A stretch of 64,000 bases of DNA from NCBI RefSeq assembly GCF_040712315.1, contig NC_134015.1:53235464-53299463 (forward strand), in the 5' to 3' direction. The DNA comes from Castanea sativa. Taxonomy: Eukaryota; Streptophyta; Magnoliopsida; Fagales; Fagaceae. Shown here one piece after another: positions 11,144-22,765 of this stretch (the stretch's first letter is position 1; each line of letters starts with the position of its first letter). The position numbers were made by a program, and so were the translations under genes. The notes beneath the pieces were generated by a model, which worked only from the letters and a program-made list of their open reading frames with translations, was not told where the DNA came from and ran no database searches.

Positions 11144-14100
11144 TTAGATTGGATAGCGAGCAAAAAACCTATCAACCATAGCAAGGGTTTCCTTGTGCTT
11201 GTACTCTGGCGCCGTGTGACCTGCACCCTATGTTTATTATAGGACATGGATTAATTGTTATTTCATTTTAATCTTTCAAACATTATAAACATAAAAAGAT
11301 CAAATTAAAATGTTTTGTGTTTTCAATTTATATATTTTTAATTTGTTACCTTTACAGTTACGTAAGTCAAGCGGTACTTATCATTCATGAACTTCACTTG
11401 GTATCTGCAACGAACATAACAATGTGAGATAAAATTTGAGAAAAACCTTGGCTCCTATCCATGATATGGCAATTGAAATGCTCATTTATTTGTAATTTTA
11501 GTCATATAGTTTTTCTTATTAAGTCATGCGACTTGTTTAATCAATACATATGGATAATCTTATAAATCGTAATTTAATCAGTTAAAAAAAGATAATTCTA
11601 AACCAATTTGGAACCTAAAATTTTTGTCACTAATATTCTAGAAGTAATGCAAATCCTAAAAGTGCTCACCCAGCAATTTGACCATCAAGGTACCATGGAC
11701 GCCATTCATCAAAAACGTCCACACCAAGAGCTTTTATCCATGCATATGTAGCAACCCATGGAACAGAAATGTCATGATCCCCACTGCAAATGAGAAAAAT
11801 TTCAGGACAATTGTTACTCCGAAGTCCGGGAAAATCAATGAAGGAAAACAATTTGTTTTTAATAGGACAGAAATCCACCTGTATATTAGAGCCCGGAGAC
11901 CGGTCTCAGTGAGATTTTTTTGATATGCTACACTACTTGTGACATCTTCTGTGTAAGTCGACAAAGCTTTGGGGCACCTTACCCATGAATCTACGGTTCC
12001 CTGACAAGTTTCATTAAATCATCATTAGTATTTTTTTTTTTTCATTTATTCATTCAAGGTGAAGTCTTTCTTACAATGCATAATTTAATAATTATGTGGT
12101 TAAATGATTAAATTTACATCTCCTAAAAAGCTAAACTTTTGGGAGAATCTTTAATTTAATACATACCTCTCGAACATGAAGAGCTTTTCGGACTGTATCA
12201 TCATTCAACCACTTGTAAGCAAGCACATATGTAAAGCCCTATAGAAAACGAGTCAATCAAATTCATAAATTCATGTACATTTGAAGAATATACATCAATG
12301 ATGTAGCAAAACCTCCACAACCACATTTATGAGAGAGGTAAGTTTACCCGACACTGAAGTTCAGGAAGTTTAGTTTCTGAGAGGAGGTAGTTCATGGTTT
12401 TTAACTCCTGAACTCTCAAATCCCATTCAACCTCCTTTGGTTTTCCGGATGCAAAAGCACATTGAGGTTCCAAAATTTGTTCTAGGTTTATTTGTAGAAG
12501 GCACTGCAAATTCAAATGGAATTTCATTCTCAATTCCCTTAAAAGTCAAGAGACACAATTCATTAGCGAGATCATGAAAAGTAGTTATATTTAATTTACC
12601 TCTTTGATTGCTTGAAGAGTTGTCACACATAATGTATTGTTAATACTATAATTGATATAATCCTCGTGGCAATTATATTTGGCCGCCTAAAAAAGAAAAA
12701 TCATTCAAAGTTAGCCACACAAAAAAAAAAAAAAAGAGTGTATGGATGGTGACTAAAAATGGATGACACCAAGCAAAGCAAACACATGAGTAAGTTACCA
12801 TAATTCGCAAGCTTATAGTAACTAAGGCCCCTGTTTGCAAGTAAACTATTTTCCAAAAATGTTTTGTCTCATGTTTTGTTAGTTTTGAGTAGCAGTAAAA
12901 CTTCAAATCAAAATCATTTTTTGTTGGTTAGGAAAAACACACTCTTAATTTAATGTTGAACACATTTTTTACGAAAGAACCTAAACAATTTTTTACTTCA
13001 AGATAACAGAACCCTCCCTCTCTCTTCCCCAAAATGACATACACACACTTACATACATTCGTATATGTGACAATGTATATATTTATGAATTTATGCATGT
13101 GTTGATGTGAGTGTACAAATTGCTTTTCAGGCTTACAAACTTATCATGTGTATTAGAAGCATACAAGTGATCCTGAGTTTGAGATTATTGATAGGGTTTC
13201 ATGAGGAGAGGTCATCAAAATGAAGGCAAATACAAATTATTATCATTTTTTTGTACCTCATAGAGTTCATCTGATATAAGGTTCACCCTGTGCACATAAG
13301 GGATCCTAAAATTGACATCAGTATAAGAATCTGTCAATGGATTCCCGAGCAAGTATCCCTGTTACAATTCAAAGGAACCATCTATGTCAGTGATTGCCCA
13401 AAAACACAAATTGATTAATGATTGAAAAAAATGTAAATTTCCAAATCTAAGATCCTTTCTCTTCATCTTCTTATTAAAAGAGTAATACTAGTGATGCTCT
13501 ATGTTCAAGAGAAATGATATGTTTATAATATTTTTACAACAAATCTTAAGTGGCAAGTTGTTACTGGTTATTATTGTTGAGGCAAAAAAGTAACTTAGTG
13601 TTAGGTTCAAATTTGAACCAATAACAACTAACCACCTATGATTTGTTGTAAAAATGTTATGGACGTAGCACCTCTCATATGTTTAATACATAAAACTTTC
13701 AAATATCAGCAAAGAGTAATTTAGAAATTCAAAATTTATTACCACATCAATTTGTAAGCATCTATATTTTATATATTACTAAAAACTAAAACGTAGCATT
13801 TAATGTTGCTATGCTCACTTTAAGCCACGTTAGAAACCATGTCATTATCATTTTTTTTTTCCAAATTTTTATACAATTTTTAAACATTTAAAGTGAATTA
13901 AAAACTCTATTATATTACAATCAAAATATCATATTTAATTTATCTTATTATTAACTATTCTTATTTATTATTAAATTTTCAATTCCATTTTAACTTTTCA
14001 TATCCTCACTACTCTCTACCTTAACTTTCTTCAACCTTTCTCATTCCATTTTAACTTTTCATTTCCCCACTACTCTCAATATTACTATTATTCTATCTTT

Positions 14101-14204
14101 TTATCTTCCTTTATTTTTTACTCTTCTTATTATTATCCTCATACTATAAAATTGTCATTCCCTCTCTAATTCGATGCATAATTTCTATTTTTCCACACAC
14201 AAAG

Positions 14205-14266
<62 letters not shown>

Positions 14267-15387
14267 GATTTTTTTTTTCTTCAGTTTTTGGTATATATAT
14301 TTTTTATTTTAGTGTAACGGGTTGACCATCAAAACATTTTGATACAATATTGAAAGCTCCACCAAATGCATCGCAGAAATCAATTTTAGTCAATTTGCTA
14401 AAAGTGGAATTGACTGGTAATCCAATTTGATACAATTTAGTTTTGTGTTTTATGTTTTTTTTTTTTTATTCTCATTGGTTTTTAAATGTTATATTATTGC
14501 ATTATAAAGATAGTATATAAAAATATAATATTATTTTTTTACATAGTATAACTAAAATAATATGGTGTTTATTGCTATACACTTCATTTTTACTATTTTT
14601 CTTCTTATCTTATTTTATTCAACATTTAACTTTAGCAACATCCTCCATATCATAATTATTTATATTTTGTCTCATTTTTTTAACTAAAAATATAATATTT
14701 TTTTTAAATTCAATAAATAAAAATTGCTCTTATAAAGTCTTCCCATGAAATGTTACAATGCATCAATGGAAAAATGGAATACAAAACAAATATCAATTTA
14801 GAAACACTCAATTAAAAAAATAGAATACAAATTTTTCTTATAACATAGTCCCATAAAACGTTACAATGCATCAATAGAAAAAGAGAATACAAAACGCATG
14901 CTATTTTAGAAACACTAAATTTACAATAACAACAACAATAATAATAATAATAATCTATTTATCTATATATTACTAAAAGCCAAAGCGTAGCATTTAATAT
15001 TGTTACACTCACGTTAAGCCACGTTAGCAACCATGTCATTATCATTTTTTTTCCAATTTTTAAACATTTAAAGTGAATTAAAAACTCTATTATATTACAA
15101 TCAAAATATCATATTTAATTTATCTTATTATTAACTACTCTTATTTATTATTGAATTTTCAATTCCCTTTTAACTTTTCATATCCCCACTACTCTTTCTA
15201 CCTTAACTTTCTTCAACCTTTCTCATTCCATTTTAACTTTTCATTTCCCCACTGCTCTCAATATTACTATTATTCTATCTTTTTATTTTCCTTTATTTTT
15301 TACTCTTCTTATTCTTATCTTCATACTATAAAATTGTCATTCCCTCTCTAATTTCATGCATAATTTCTATTTTTCCACACACAAAAG

Positions 15388-15468
<81 letters not shown>

Positions 15469-16133
15469 TTATTTTTTTTTATTTTTTTTTATTTTAGTGT
15501 AACAGGTTGACCATAAAAACATTTTGATACAGTATTGAAAGCTACACCAAATGCATCGCAAAAATCAATTTTAGACTACTAGAAGTCAGTCAATTTGCTA
15601 AAATTGGAATTGACTGGTAATCCAACTTGACACGATTTAGTTTTGTGTTTTATGTTGTTATTTTTTTTTTTCTCATTGGTTTTTAAATGTTATATTATTG
15701 CATTATAAAGATAGTATATAAAAATATAATATTATTTTTTTACATAGTATAACTAAAATAATATGGTGTTTATTGTTATATATTTCATTTTTACTATTTT
15801 TCTTCTTATCTTATTTTATTCAACATTTAACTTTAGCAACATCCTCCATATCATAATTATTTATATTCTGTCTCATTTTAAAATAAAAAAAATTAAACAT
15901 ATAATATTTTTTTAAATTCAATAAATAAAAATTGTTCTTATAAAGTCTTCCCATGAAATGTTACAATGCATCAATGGAAAAATGAAATACAAAACAAATA
16001 TCAATTTAGAAACACTCAATTAAAAAGAATAGAATACAAATTTTTCTTATAACATAGTCCCATAAAAGGTTACAATGCATCAATAGAAAAAGAGAATCCA
16101 AAACACATGCTATTTTAGAAACACTAAATTTAC

Positions 16134-16167
<34 letters not shown>

Positions 16168-18224
16168 TCAACCGTCGCTACTCTATAAATCACACACAAC
16201 ACTATATTTAATTACATAAACTGTAGAGTTAGGCCCTTTTAGATATACACTACCATATTCAACTTATAAATTACAACCCAAATCAATCATACAATTGCAC
16301 AATTAAAGCCTGAACATGTAACATGAATTACCTTCTGAATTATTGCTTGGAATTTTCACAATTATTGAAAGAAAATCGCCAAATTTAATTTTTATAAAAC
16401 ATCAAGACAAGGTGAATTTTAATTTTTTTTTTTTTTAACTTCCATAGAAAAAAATATTACCCACATTATTTCAACCCTTATGGAAAAGAAGGTTTACATG
16501 TAGCATGGAAAATGTGTTTAATTGATTTAGAGATGTAAAAATTAGTCAATCGACTATGGTAGAATTAAGGTTTTAAATTTTAAATAAAACAATTCTAGAA
16601 TAATAAAAAATTATCTTGTAATAAATATGATTATGAAATGCATTACTTTTCATTAAATTAGTTCAAATTACAAAATAATAATAATAATGAGACCACCTTA
16701 AAAAATAATCACGCACAACGCGCACGCGCGGGTCCGCGACTAGTTTTATAATAAAATTGATAACAGTTTTAACAATTTTCCTTATGAAAATTAATGGAGT
16801 TACATAATTAAGTCACGTACTTGAAGTTGCATCCTTGGCCTGAGTCCGGCTTCCAAACCTATTTTTCATAGTATAAACTAAACATTAGCTTGTATCCATT
16901 GTTTACCAAATTTTTGGTAATTGATAAACAGAGAAAGATTCCAATTAAATTTGTTCTAATACCTTCAAGTACATGTTTGACGAGCATAGGAACAATGAGA
17001 CCAGAATAGGCATCACCACCAATGTAGAGTTGATTTCCAAGAAATTGTGGGTGATCAAGCAACCACTGTCACAATTACATTGCAAGATAAATTAGTATTT
17101 TGTTTAAACACTTGACAAAAAAAATACACATTTAAAGAGATAAATTGGTTACCTTCCTCAAAAAAGTATAGCTTTGTTGTGCTGATTTTGTGTCTGAGGT
17201 GTAATAACCTTCTGAGGTTGTTGCATATGAAAATCCAGCTCCAACTGGTGCATCAATAAATATAATATTGGCCACCTGAATAAATTAATTATAATAATGA
17301 GTTTCCAATAGAAAATATTAGCAAAAAAATTGAAGAAAAATTTTGATTAAAGAGCAAAGCAGGGGTTAGTGATATATGAAATTATGCACCTGAGTCCATG
17401 CGTATGGGTTCACTGTGACTGCTGGTAAAGTCCCATTGAAAGATGCATAATCAAATGTCAATGGACCTGCACCCACAACTTCAAAATCATTCACCGTCTA
17501 TAAAATAACTAGCAACATACAATTACTATTGAAAGAACTTTTACCCTTTTTTTAAAAAATAAAAATAAAATAAAATGTAGGCGAAACCCTTATAAGAACA
17601 AGAGCCTTGCGATTCAATTCAATTGCATTGTCTGCTCTAAAAGAACCTGAGTACGATCCTACTCCCCCATTGTTGTGGAAAAAAAAAATGTCGTAGTTTT
17701 CCCCTAGCTTGCATCAATCTCAAAAGAGATAATTTCATTTTATAAACTCAAATCCTAACCTATCCATGCCCTCCCACCAAACTAGAGTAAAAAAAAACAT
17801 TAAGGCCATTTGTTGTTTAAAATTTTGCCAGAGCTGAAAAAACAAACCAATTTCATAGGCAAGTGCTGAGAACCCAGAACAAGCAGGGCCTCCAGTTAGC
17901 CAGAAGATAAGGGGATCGTTGGCTGGGCTCCTCTCAGACTCAATGAAGTAGTAGAATAGTTGCACTTCATCTGTGTCTCCTACTCCAATGTATCTAATTA
18001 CACCAACCCAAAATTTTGTAGATGTTAATTATCTCAGAATGAAGCCACATATAAATTGTGTATACTAATAAATTTGCTTACCCAGTTTCAAGTTTGAAAG
18101 GAAGCTTGCCAGGATATCCTGGTACATATTCAATGACTGATTGAGAAGAGGCAATGGAAGAGAAAACCAGTAAGAGAAGTATACTCAAGCACATTTTAAC
18201 AATTCTAGTGCTTGAATTAAACAT
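11144..18224 (-). CDS. Serine carboxypeptidase-like (SCPL clade I) protein, 14 exons, nucleophile replaced (GDAYSG)
   Basis: Exons on the minus strand: 18224-18082, 17993-17848, 17466-17390, 17275-17153, 17065-16963, 16858-16821, 13358-13257, 12686-12600, 12503-12348, 12238-12167, 12000-11879, 11783-11670, 11404-11350, 11227-11144. All introns are GT-AG and the 1422 bases read as 473 residues with no stop. The start is the first ATG ahead of a hydrophobic signal peptide (about 1-27), followed by the [15 protein letters not shown] motif of clade I. These are vacuolar or secreted alpha/beta-hydrolase-fold proteins, many being acyltransferases that use glucose esters. Asp392 (SGDHD) and His450 (GAGHTAPE) of the triad are present, but the nucleophile position reads GDAYSG (Ala182) and the oxyanion loop reads GGPACS (Ala85 for Gly). 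Sites for N-glycosylation include NGT, NYS and NLT. I infer a folded but catalytically inactive member; a recent null allele is the alternative. Confidence 0.93.
13509..13676 (-). mobile_element. MITE family A, copy 1 (SCPL intron 6)
   Basis: About 168 bases with imperfect terminal inverted repeats: the start, read inward, resembles GAGAAATGATATG plus ATTTTTACAACAAATC, and the end is the complement (GATTTGTTGTAAAAATGTTATGG to CTCTC). A second copy in the opposite orientation lies at 32977-33167. Superfamily unassigned. Confidence 0.7.
14204..14266 (+). repeat. CT/AT compound microsatellite, Helitron unit 1
   Basis: A long run of CT followed by TATATA. The same compound tract sits at 15390-15467 in the second Helitron unit, with more CT repeats. 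Confidence 0.9.
15390..15467 (+). repeat. CT/AT compound microsatellite, Helitron unit 2
   Basis: Homologous to the tract in the first unit but longer, showing replication slippage since the duplication. Confidence 0.9.
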
Positions 18225-18348
18225 AAGTGTTTGCTTTGTACACATGTTATTGATGGAACTGTGTCCAATATGCCAAGCTAAAGTTCTTGTAAAGCAAAGC
18301 TCAACATCTACTTGTAAAAATGGATATATGATTTGGTCACCAAATAGG

Positions 18349-18356
18349 CTTTTATA
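18349..18356 (-). promoter_or_regulatory. TATA box of the SCPL gene
   Basis: GGTATAAAAGCC on the minus strand, about 125 bases upstream of the ATG at 18224. This spacing leaves a 5' leader of about 95 bases, normal for a plant gene. The leader has no upstream ATG-initiated long frame of note. Confidence 0.6.
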
Positions 18357-18869
18357 CCAATGGATTCGTGAATCAAGCTCTCAACTAGGCACGTGCAATG
18401 ATTAATTGATGTATGAGAATTAGGTACGCTAGGTGGGTATAACTTATCTTCAATTTTTGTACTAGGCTTTTTGTTACTAAAGGTCAAAGAATTCGAAGTC
18501 TGTAAGTACATTTATTATTCAACAAACTTTCTTTACCAGCCAATAACAATAGAAGAAAGGAAGCAGAGATAACCAAAAAAATATATCTATGTTTTTTTTT
18601 TTTTTTTAAATCTTCAACGTGGATTGTGTGCTTAGAAATATTATTCAAATCATTCATATCAAAGAAATGTTCAAATAGTTCCGTGGAGCTACCACCAAAG
18701 CAGGTCACTAGCAAGTCAAACTTTTCTCTATTCAATTGTAAAGATAGAAAACAAAGTATTGAAATATTTCTACATCAATTCTATCTTATTATTTTCTTGA
18801 AATAAGGATACCCAATATCCAAATATCACTTTTAAACTCTTCAAGCTGTGGCAAGTTTTCAAAATTTTA

Positions 18870-21340
18870 AGGCAAAAATGCAAAACTGACCCTCTAACTT
18901 TTATCGTTTTTCATTTCAGTCCTCTAATTTTCAATTTTTTATCAATTCAAGGTTCCGTTACTGTTCTATTACTACTACCGTCAGACCCACTAAAACGACG
19001 CCGTTTTGGTTGTGTTTTTTTTTTTTTTAATTCGGAATTAAAATAAGAAAAATCAGGAAAAAAAAAAACATTGAGCGACGTCGTTCCCCTTCCCCTGAAA
19101 TCAAAAAAAAAAAAAACCCAAGTACCCAAATAATCACTAACCCGTGAAACTTTGAGAAAGAGAGAAAGTGAGCCGGTTTGAGAGAGAGAGAGACTGAGTT
19201 CACCGCCACCACCCACTGTAAAATTCACCGTGTAAACCATTACCACCCTCGCTGCTCTGCCTTGACTGAATCGGTGATGGAGTTCTAAATCGGTGATGGG
19301 TGTGCTCTGCCTTGCCTTATCGTAGCTCCTCCTCGCCTGTCCTCCGCTTCTTTCCCATCTACTTTGCAAGTATATTTTTGCAGTTTAATGACTAAACTAA
19401 ACTAATCTGTACATAAGTGGGTCATTTCATAAATACCTTCACCCAGCAAAGAATAAGCACAAGAATAATTTTAGTGTGTTTTTTTTGGGTATATGTAGTA
19501 GCAGAACAATGAGTTGTGTGTTATATAAAGCTGGTGATTTTTTCTGTTGAATTTTTTTTTTTTTTTGCATTTTGCATTTTGCATTTTGTTTGTTTGTGTT
19601 AGACTTTGTTAATTGTTAGGTGAGAATAGGATTTTCTACTTTATATGGTTTATTTTTTCTTTTTTTTGAGTGGATAATATATATTTTTTTGTCTGTTTGC
19701 TGAACATCTTCACATGCAATTTTATTAATTCGAAACAATTTGTTCCCCACTTGGAGGAATTGTTTGCTATGTGGGGTATTTAGATGTCAGCACTTTATTT
19801 TTCTATTGGGCTAGTGGTGTGTGTGGGGTTACTTAACATTGTCTTTGTCGGCTAAAATACTTATGTTGTGTGCTAACTTTTTTCATTTTAAACTTTCAAA
19901 GGGAAGATGATTGGTCAAAATTTTACATTAGTTCTTCACTACAATGGAGTATTGCACAACTCGGTTAAGAAGAGGAAGTATATAGGTAGCAAGGTGAAAG
20001 TTTATGATAATATGGATTCGGATTGCTTTTTTGTACCAAAGGTTAAGAATTATTGTGCGGAGGTAGGGGTATTGGAATATGTCCAATTTTATTATCTTGT
20101 GCCTGGGTTGGATCTTGACAATGGCCTAAGATATTTGTCTACTGATGGTGATACTCATGAATTATTTAAGTGTCTTGACCCCATTGATCCTAAAATAGAC
20201 ATTTATGTAGAACACGGAACCCCTGTTCAGAAACAATTGTTAGTTAGGGATGTTAGTGTTGTTGATGCTGCAAATTTGGTTGGTTGTGGTGTTGATGAAG
20301 CTGATGTTGAGGATGGGGATGAGGCTCTTGCGGATGATGAGTTTGAGGAGGGTGGTATTGTAGTCGATGAAGGGAATGGTGTTAAGGCCAAGGATGGGAA
20401 TGGTGCCGTGGGAGATGTGGATTATGAATGGTATGACTCTAACTATGATGACCCAGCCTATGAACAATTATATGAAATTACTGCGGATGACTACACAATT
20501 CAGCCCACCATAACCCATAACAATCAGCCCTCACAAGAACTCACAAATGTCATCCATCCATCCATTGTCACACCCACCTAATTTCGGATTAGTGCGTTGT
20601 ATGATACTCATACATGCATTAGATCTTTCCATAGCAGGCAAGTTTTTGCACATTGGGTGGCAGAAAAGTATGTTGATCAATTTCGGACTAATATTGAATT
20701 TAAAGCTAAAGATTTGGTAGCTGCAATGGGGCAGGATGTTACTGTGGAGCTTGCCTTGTCAAAGGCATATAGAGCTAGAGACATTGCTAGAGGCATGGTA
20801 AGATAGGACTTTTGTGAGCAATACACCAAGGTCAAACGCTATTGTGCGGAGTTGAGAAGATCTAACCCGGGTACCACAGCTAGAGTCACAGTTGTCGTCC
20901 CTAGTCATAATTTTAAAAGGGTCTATGTGTGCTTAGCTGCATGTAAAGAGGGATTTGTTAGACATTGTAGACCATTGATAAGCTTAGATGCTTGTCATTT
21001 GAAGGGTGTAGTTGCTGGCCAACTTGTAGCAGCTGTGGGTATAGATGGAAATGATGGTATGTACCCAATTGCTTATGCTGTTGCTGAGACAGAAAATAAG
21101 GAGACTTGGACATAGTTTTTGGAGAATTTAATAGGTGATATAGGGACTGTGAGAGACCATGGATGGTGCTTTATTTTAGACCAACAAAAAGGTTTACTTC
21201 TTGCCTTAGCTAATGTGATCCCAGAAGCATACAATAGATTTTGTGTGAGGCATCTGTTTGCTAACTTCAAGAAGAACCATCAAGGAAAGGAGTTAAAGGA
21301 CTTGTCGTGGGGGGCAGCTAAGGCATCAATAAGACTATAG
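18870..21340 (+). mobile_element. Mutator-like (MULE) element, 3' end truncated
   Basis: The left end resembles plant MULE terminal repeats (GCAAAAATGCAAAACTGACC and CTCTAACTTTTATCG words at 18874-18905), followed by a leader and a transposase frame. Sequence after about 21340 has no transposase similarity and no inverted copy of the left end, so the right end appears lost. Confidence 0.6.
19907..21340 (+). pseudogene. MULE transposase pseudogene
   Basis: One reading frame runs from the ATG at 19907 to a stop at 21338-21340, interrupted only by stops at 20579 (TAA), 20804 (TAG) and 21113 (TAG); no frameshift is needed. The N-terminal part (to about residue 110) resembles the PB1/MuDR N-terminal region. 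An acidic linker follows, then a MuDR-type DNA-binding stretch. The MULE catalytic domain shows SLDACHLKG (first Asp), the FILDQQKGL segment and NRFCVRHLFANF. The C-terminal zinc-finger part and the final catalytic residue region are missing. The TAG at 21113 replaces a normally conserved Trp codon. It encodes no functional transposase. Confidence 0.85.
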
Positions 21341-22249
21341 CCAATATGGCAAATGATTTGCTAACGAACCGTTTATGGTTTAACATAATGTTTTTTTTGT
21401 AACTTAAACTATATTTTTCTCCCTGAATGGTATCAAAAAAAGTTTGAATTGGAGACATAAAATCATTTCATATTTGGAAACTATCAATTTTACTATGTAA
21501 TCATCGATTAAATGTTTTTTTTTTTAAAGTTACTTATGTAACCATCAATGAAATGTTTTTTTTCAAAAGTATTTATGATAGTTGTTATCAGTTATAACCC
21601 CACTCCAAATAATATTAAATTTTTTTTTTTTTTTTAAATTCATATAATTGACAGTACTAGACCTAATAAACTTGAACATGGATTCATTAAAACGCTCAAA
21701 ACCCAAGAAAAAAAATATAGGTATGGGTGGGTTTTTTTTTGACCCGTGAAAAACAACTTGACCCGAACTTAAACCGTCGAAGTTGATGTTTTTGTTTTGC
21801 ATTTTTTCTCAATTCTTACAAAAAATTATATATATTATTATAAAAACTATACAAATAAACTAAAAGAAATTGGAGGGTAGCAAATAGAACTCTAGAACTC
21901 CAATTCTTGGATGTCTCTATCAGTACTTGCGGACAAATTTCTCATCAACAATAATAACATTTCCCAATGAACTCTCGGGCTAAAATAGTTTTTTTTTTTT
22001 TTTTTGTCTAGTTAATGTATGTTCTAAGTGTATATATTAATAATTTAATTTTGAAAATATTTTGTGGAGAATTGAAAATGTTGTAAAAAGAAGTTAATAA
22101 TTTTTTTATAAAAAATTTTCTAAAATTATTTAATAACGTAAACCAATTTTTTTTTAAAAAAAATTAGTTTTAATTTTTACATTTAAAAAAAATATATGGT
22201 GGGTCAATTGGTGGGTTAATTTTTACACTTAAAAAAATTGTAAGATTAT
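21341..22249. other. AT-rich intergenic region, no gene seen
   Basis: Long A and T runs and low-complexity words. No supported coding region or RNA gene. Confidence 0.6.
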
Positions 22250-22698
22250 TATGATACGTTTGATAATAGTTTTTATTTTCTATTTTCAAAAACTTGTTTT
22301 AGGGAATATAAAATAAATAAATAAAAACAATTTTTCCTATATTTTTGAAATCAAAAACATGTTTGGTTAATTGAAATTAAAAAAATATACATTTCTTTAA
22401 GAAAAAAAATAGAAAATACTAAAATATATTGTTACTAGAATTTGAACTCAAATGCTATCTCATTAAATGAGACAGGTTGATTAAATTGAATACATGTTTT
22501 TATTGACTTTTGAAAATTAAAAACTAAAAACAGCATTTTGCATGTTTTCAGTTTCCTTCATAAACTGAGTTTTAAGAATAATTTTTATTTTCTATCTATT
22601 TTAAGTTGTCAAATAAATTTTGTAGTCTCAAAAATTAAAATAAAAATTATTTTTAAAACTTAAAAATAAAGGTAAAAATCAGTTACCAAACATACCAC
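22250..22698. mobile_element. hAT-type MITE candidate upstream of the PPR gene
   Basis: Ends are inverted: GATACGTTTGATAA at the left against the complement of TTACCAAACATACC at the right, with matching AT-rich subterminal sequence (TTTTTATTTTCTATTTT). It ends only about 70 bases before the PPR start codon. No clear target duplication could be fixed by eye. Confidence 0.5.
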
Positions 22699-22765
22699 GG
22701 TCCTCCCATGTAAGTTTTATTTTAAGCTTTGCCACCAAAGAGGCCAGAGAGCCTGCCTGGCTCAT

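Larger units (their letters stand above)
13761..16743 (+). mobile_element. Helitron with internal 1.2-kb tandem duplication (SCPL intron 6)
   Basis: The right end carries a GC hairpin CGCGG-GT-CCGCG, then A, then CTAG followed by target T (16744), the classic Helitron 3' end. The left end reads A/TCTATAT...TTACTAAAA, a common plant Helitron 5' end, and it occurs twice: at 13761 and at 14962. Units 13761-14961 and 14962-16168 are near-identical along their length, including a CT/AT microsatellite and an AAT tract in each. Only the second unit continues to the 3' terminus (16169-16743). No helicase ORF is present, so the element is non-autonomous. It accounts for most of the 3.46-kb intron. Confidence 0.82.

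Noticed and set aside
18154..18405. Plus-strand frame of 83 codons over the SCPL start
   Set aside because: Opposite the signal peptide exon and the 5' leader of the SCPL gene; no similarity or start context.
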